A stretch of 7,285 nt of DNA from Pseudomonadota bacterium (GTDB lineage Bacteria; Pseudomonadota; Alphaproteobacteria; Rhizobiales; Xanthobacteraceae): NCBI GenBank assembly GCA_023432845.1, contig JAEZEY010000487.1, positions 1 through 7,285 on the forward strand, read 5' to 3'. The position numbers were made by a program, and so were the translations under genes. Below the pieces are notes generated by a model that did not search any database, was not told where the DNA came from, and saw only the letters and a program-made list of their open reading frames with translations. Positions 5,823 to 7,285 of the stretch are shown piece by piece; position 1 is the stretch's first letter; the number at the start of each line of letters is the position of its first letter.

Positions 5823-6919
5823 TCAATGCTAATTTCTGGCGTGGCCGTCGGGTTCTCCTGACCGGACACACGGGCTTCAAGGGCGCGTGGCTGGCGCTTT
5901 GGCTCAATCGCATGGCCGCCGAGGTTGTCACGGTGGCGCTGGCGCCGGAGCATGAGCGCGATCTTTATAATCTCGTCCGTCCGGAGCTCGTCGCCGAGGT
6001 GATCGGCGATATCCGCGATGTTGCGGTAGTGGAGCGGGCGGTGGCCTTGCATCAGCCCGAGATCGTTCTGCACCTGGCGGCGCAATCGCTAGTGCGGAGG
6101 TCCTACAAGGCGCCGTGCGATACCTACGCCACCAACGTCATGGGCACCGCGCACGTGCTCGACGCTGTGCGGCGCTGTCCGTCGGTGAAGGCCGCGCTTG
6201 TCATCACAACCGACAAGGTTTACGAAAACCTCGAGACCGGCCGCGCTTTCGTCGAGAGCGATGCGCTCGGCGGCCACGACCCCTACAGTGCCTCGAAGGC
6301 CTGCACCGACATTCTCACCGCAAGCTTTCGCCGCAGCTTCTTCGAGCAAGGGGGCACAACGGTCGCTACCGCGCGCGCCGGCAACGTGATCGGAGGCGGC
6401 GACTGGTCGGAAGATCGCATCGTGCCGGACATCGTTCGCGCCATCGAAGCCGGCGAAGCCGTGCGCCTGCGCTATCCGTCCGCCGTGCGACCCTGGCAAC
6501 ACGTGCTGGAGCCGCTTGCAGGCTACTTGCTCATGGCCGAGGCGATGGCGTCGGCTTCGTGGCACACCGATGCGCTCAATTTCGCGCCAGATCCGGACAA
6601 CGAGAAGACCGTGGCCCGGTTAGTGGAGACCTTCACCGCCGCCTTCGGCGGTCGTCCCGGCTGGGCGCAGGAGCCGGTGGCGCAGCCGCAGGAGGCGCAG
6701 TTGCTGACGCTGTCAGCCGACAAGGCCAAGGCCGTGCTCGGCTGGCGCCCGCTCCTCGATTTCGACGATACCGTGCGCTGGACCGCCGATTGGTACCGGG
6801 CGTTTCTCGACAAAGGCGACATGCGCGGCGTGACGCTGGGCCAGATCGCCCGTTATGAGGAGCGGCTGGCCCAGGGCGCCAGCGCGCAACGCTCCAAGGG
6901 AAGGGAGCAACTGCAATGA
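5819..6919 (+). CDS. rfbG: CDP-glucose 4,6-dehydratase
   Basis: A 366-residue SDR with the hallmarks of RfbG (DdhB), which converts CDP-D-glucose to CDP-4-keto-6-deoxy-D-glucose with bound NAD. Visible motifs are GHTGFKGAWL (16-25), HLAAQSLVRRSY (85-96), TTDKVYEN (130-137) with the Asp-Lys pair typical of this subfamily where other 4,6-dehydratases have Asp-Glu, YSASK (156-160), RAGNVIGGGDW (186-196) and RPWQHVLEPL (224-233). GHTGFKG, TDKVYEN and RPWQHV together are specific to CDP-glucose dehydratases, so the substrate call is strong. Length is normal (about 355-370). It overlaps rfbF by 4 nt (ATGA), matching the usual pairing of these genes in O-antigen and capsule loci, here with rfbG first. 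Its product is the precursor of 3,6-dideoxyhexoses such as abequose, paratose, tyvelose and ascarylose, and of the branched sugar yersiniose. No RfbH-type 3-dehydrase gene lies in the window; it may follow downstream. Confidence 0.97.
   Translation: MINANFWRGRRVLLTGHTGFKGAWLALWLNRMAAEVVTVALAPEHERDLYNLVRPELVAEVIGDIRDVAVVERAVALHQPEIVLHLAAQSLVRRSYKAPCDTYATNVMGTAHVLDAVRRCPSVKAALVITTDKVYENLETGRAFVESDALGGHDPYSASKACTDILTASFRRSFFEQGGTTVATARAGNVIGGGDWSEDRIVPDIVRAIEAGEAVRLRYPSAVRPWQHVLEPLAGYLLMAEAMASASWHTDALNFAPDPDNEKTVARLVETFTAAFGGRPGWAQEPVAQPQEAQLLTLSADKAKAVLGWRPLLDFDDTVRWTADWYRAFLDKGDMRGVTLGQIARYEERLAQGASAQRSKGREQLQ
6903..6907 (+). promoter_or_regulatory. Ribosome binding site of rfbF inside the end of rfbG
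   Basis: GGGAG lies 8 nt before the rfbF ATG at 6916, within the last codons of rfbG. It gives rfbF its own good initiation signal in addition to ATGA coupling. Confidence 0.65.
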
Positions 6920-7285
6920 AAGTCGTCATTCTTGCCGGCGGTCTGGGCACGCGGCTGGCCGAGGAAACTGCCGTCATACCCAAGCCGATGGTCGACATCG
7001 GCGGTTATCCGATCCTCTGGCATATCATGAAGCTCTACTCGCATTGGGGCTTCAAGGAGTTCGTCGTCGCCCTCGGCTACAAGGGCGACGTCATCAAGAA
7101 CTACTTTCTGCACTATGGGGAACTGGCGGGTGATCTCACGGTCGATCTCGGGCGTAACGTCGTGACGCAGACAAGGCGCCCGCACGAAGACTGGGTAGTG
7201 CATCTCATAGACACCGGCCTGCCGACGCTCACCGGCGGACGCCTGCGGCGCCTGGCGTCGCTGATCGGCGATGAGACCTTTCTTC
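6916..7285 (+). CDS. rfbF: Glucose-1-phosphate cytidylyltransferase, 3' partial
   Basis: The first 123 codons of RfbF (DdhA), which makes CDP-glucose and diphosphate from CTP and alpha-D-glucose-1-phosphate. The nucleotidyltransferase signature LAGGLGTRL (6-14) binds the nucleotide. It is followed by EETAVIPKPMVDIGGYPILW (16-35), where Lys23 is the expected phosphate-contacting lysine, and ALGYKGDVIKNYF (52-64). The EET..PKPM and GGYPILWHIMK pattern separates this family from dTDP-glucose (RmlA) and UDP-glucose (GalU) pyrophosphorylases. Family members are about 255-260 residues, so roughly half the gene lies beyond the window. The ATG overlaps the rfbG stop (ATGA). This enzyme provides the substrate of RfbG and fixes CDP as the carrier for at least one sugar of this locus. 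Confidence 0.96.
   Translation, partial: MKVVILAGGLGTRLAEETAVIPKPMVDIGGYPILWHIMKLYSHWGFKEFVVALGYKGDVIKNYFLHYGELAGDLTVDLGRNVVTQTRRPHEDWVVHLIDTGLPTLTGGRLRRLASLIGDETFL

Noticed and set aside
4930..5931. 333-codon open frame on the minus strand
   Set aside because: It is antisense to the RmlD-like SDR and the start of rfbG, both with clear motifs. Its translation is Arg/Gly/Gln-rich without any recognisable fold. Long antisense frames are expected in GC-rich genes.

Overview
The window is a compact stretch of nine same-strand (+) genes for making and modifying nucleotide sugars. It looks like part of an O-antigen, capsule or exopolysaccharide locus. The DNA is GC-rich (roughly 60-65% by eye), with strong G/C preference at third codon positions. 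Together with the protein style this suggests a proteobacterium, most likely an alphaproteobacterium of the Rhizobiales type. That placement is inference; no rRNA or other marker gene is present. Both ends cut through genes, so the locus continues on both sides. No glycosyltransferase, flippase, polymerase, transposase, tRNA, rRNA or CRISPR array is visible.

Layout: (1) 1-882, an extended SDR (NAD-dependent epimerase/dehydratase-like), 5' end missing, with Met where the catalytic Lys of YxxxK is expected. (2) 875-1531, a class I SAM methyltransferase. (3) 1528-2010, a Nudix hydrolase with a perfect Nudix box. (4) 2042-3034, a 4,6-dehydratase-like SDR. (5, 6) 3042-3896 and 3893-4810, the N- and C-terminal halves of a split transketolase. 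(7) 4822-5718, a small RmlD-like SDR, probably a reductase. (8) 5819-6919, CDP-glucose 4,6-dehydratase (rfbG). (9) 6916 to the window end, glucose-1-phosphate cytidylyltransferase (rfbF), 3' end missing. Junctions overlap (8 nt, ATGA, GTGA, ATGA) or leave gaps of 7, 11 and 31 bp. The one larger gap, 100 bp before rfbG, holds a 32-codon ORF whose stop overlaps the rfbG start. No convincing internal promoter or terminator was found, so this reads as one transcription unit.

How the genes may work together: RfbF and RfbG make CDP-4-keto-6-deoxy-D-glucose from glucose-1-phosphate and CTP (established for these families). A two-subunit transketolase next to them is not needed for ordinary 3,6-dideoxyhexose synthesis. 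The most interesting reading is that it adds a two-carbon ketol unit to a keto-sugar nucleotide, giving a branched or higher-carbon sugar. The adjacent SDR would then reduce the product and the methyltransferase could cap it. This is a hypothesis from gene context. The alternative is that the transketolase only supplies an unusual ketose or aldose phosphate precursor. A second 4,6-dehydratase-like enzyme (gene 4) suggests that a second nucleotide sugar is made here as well.
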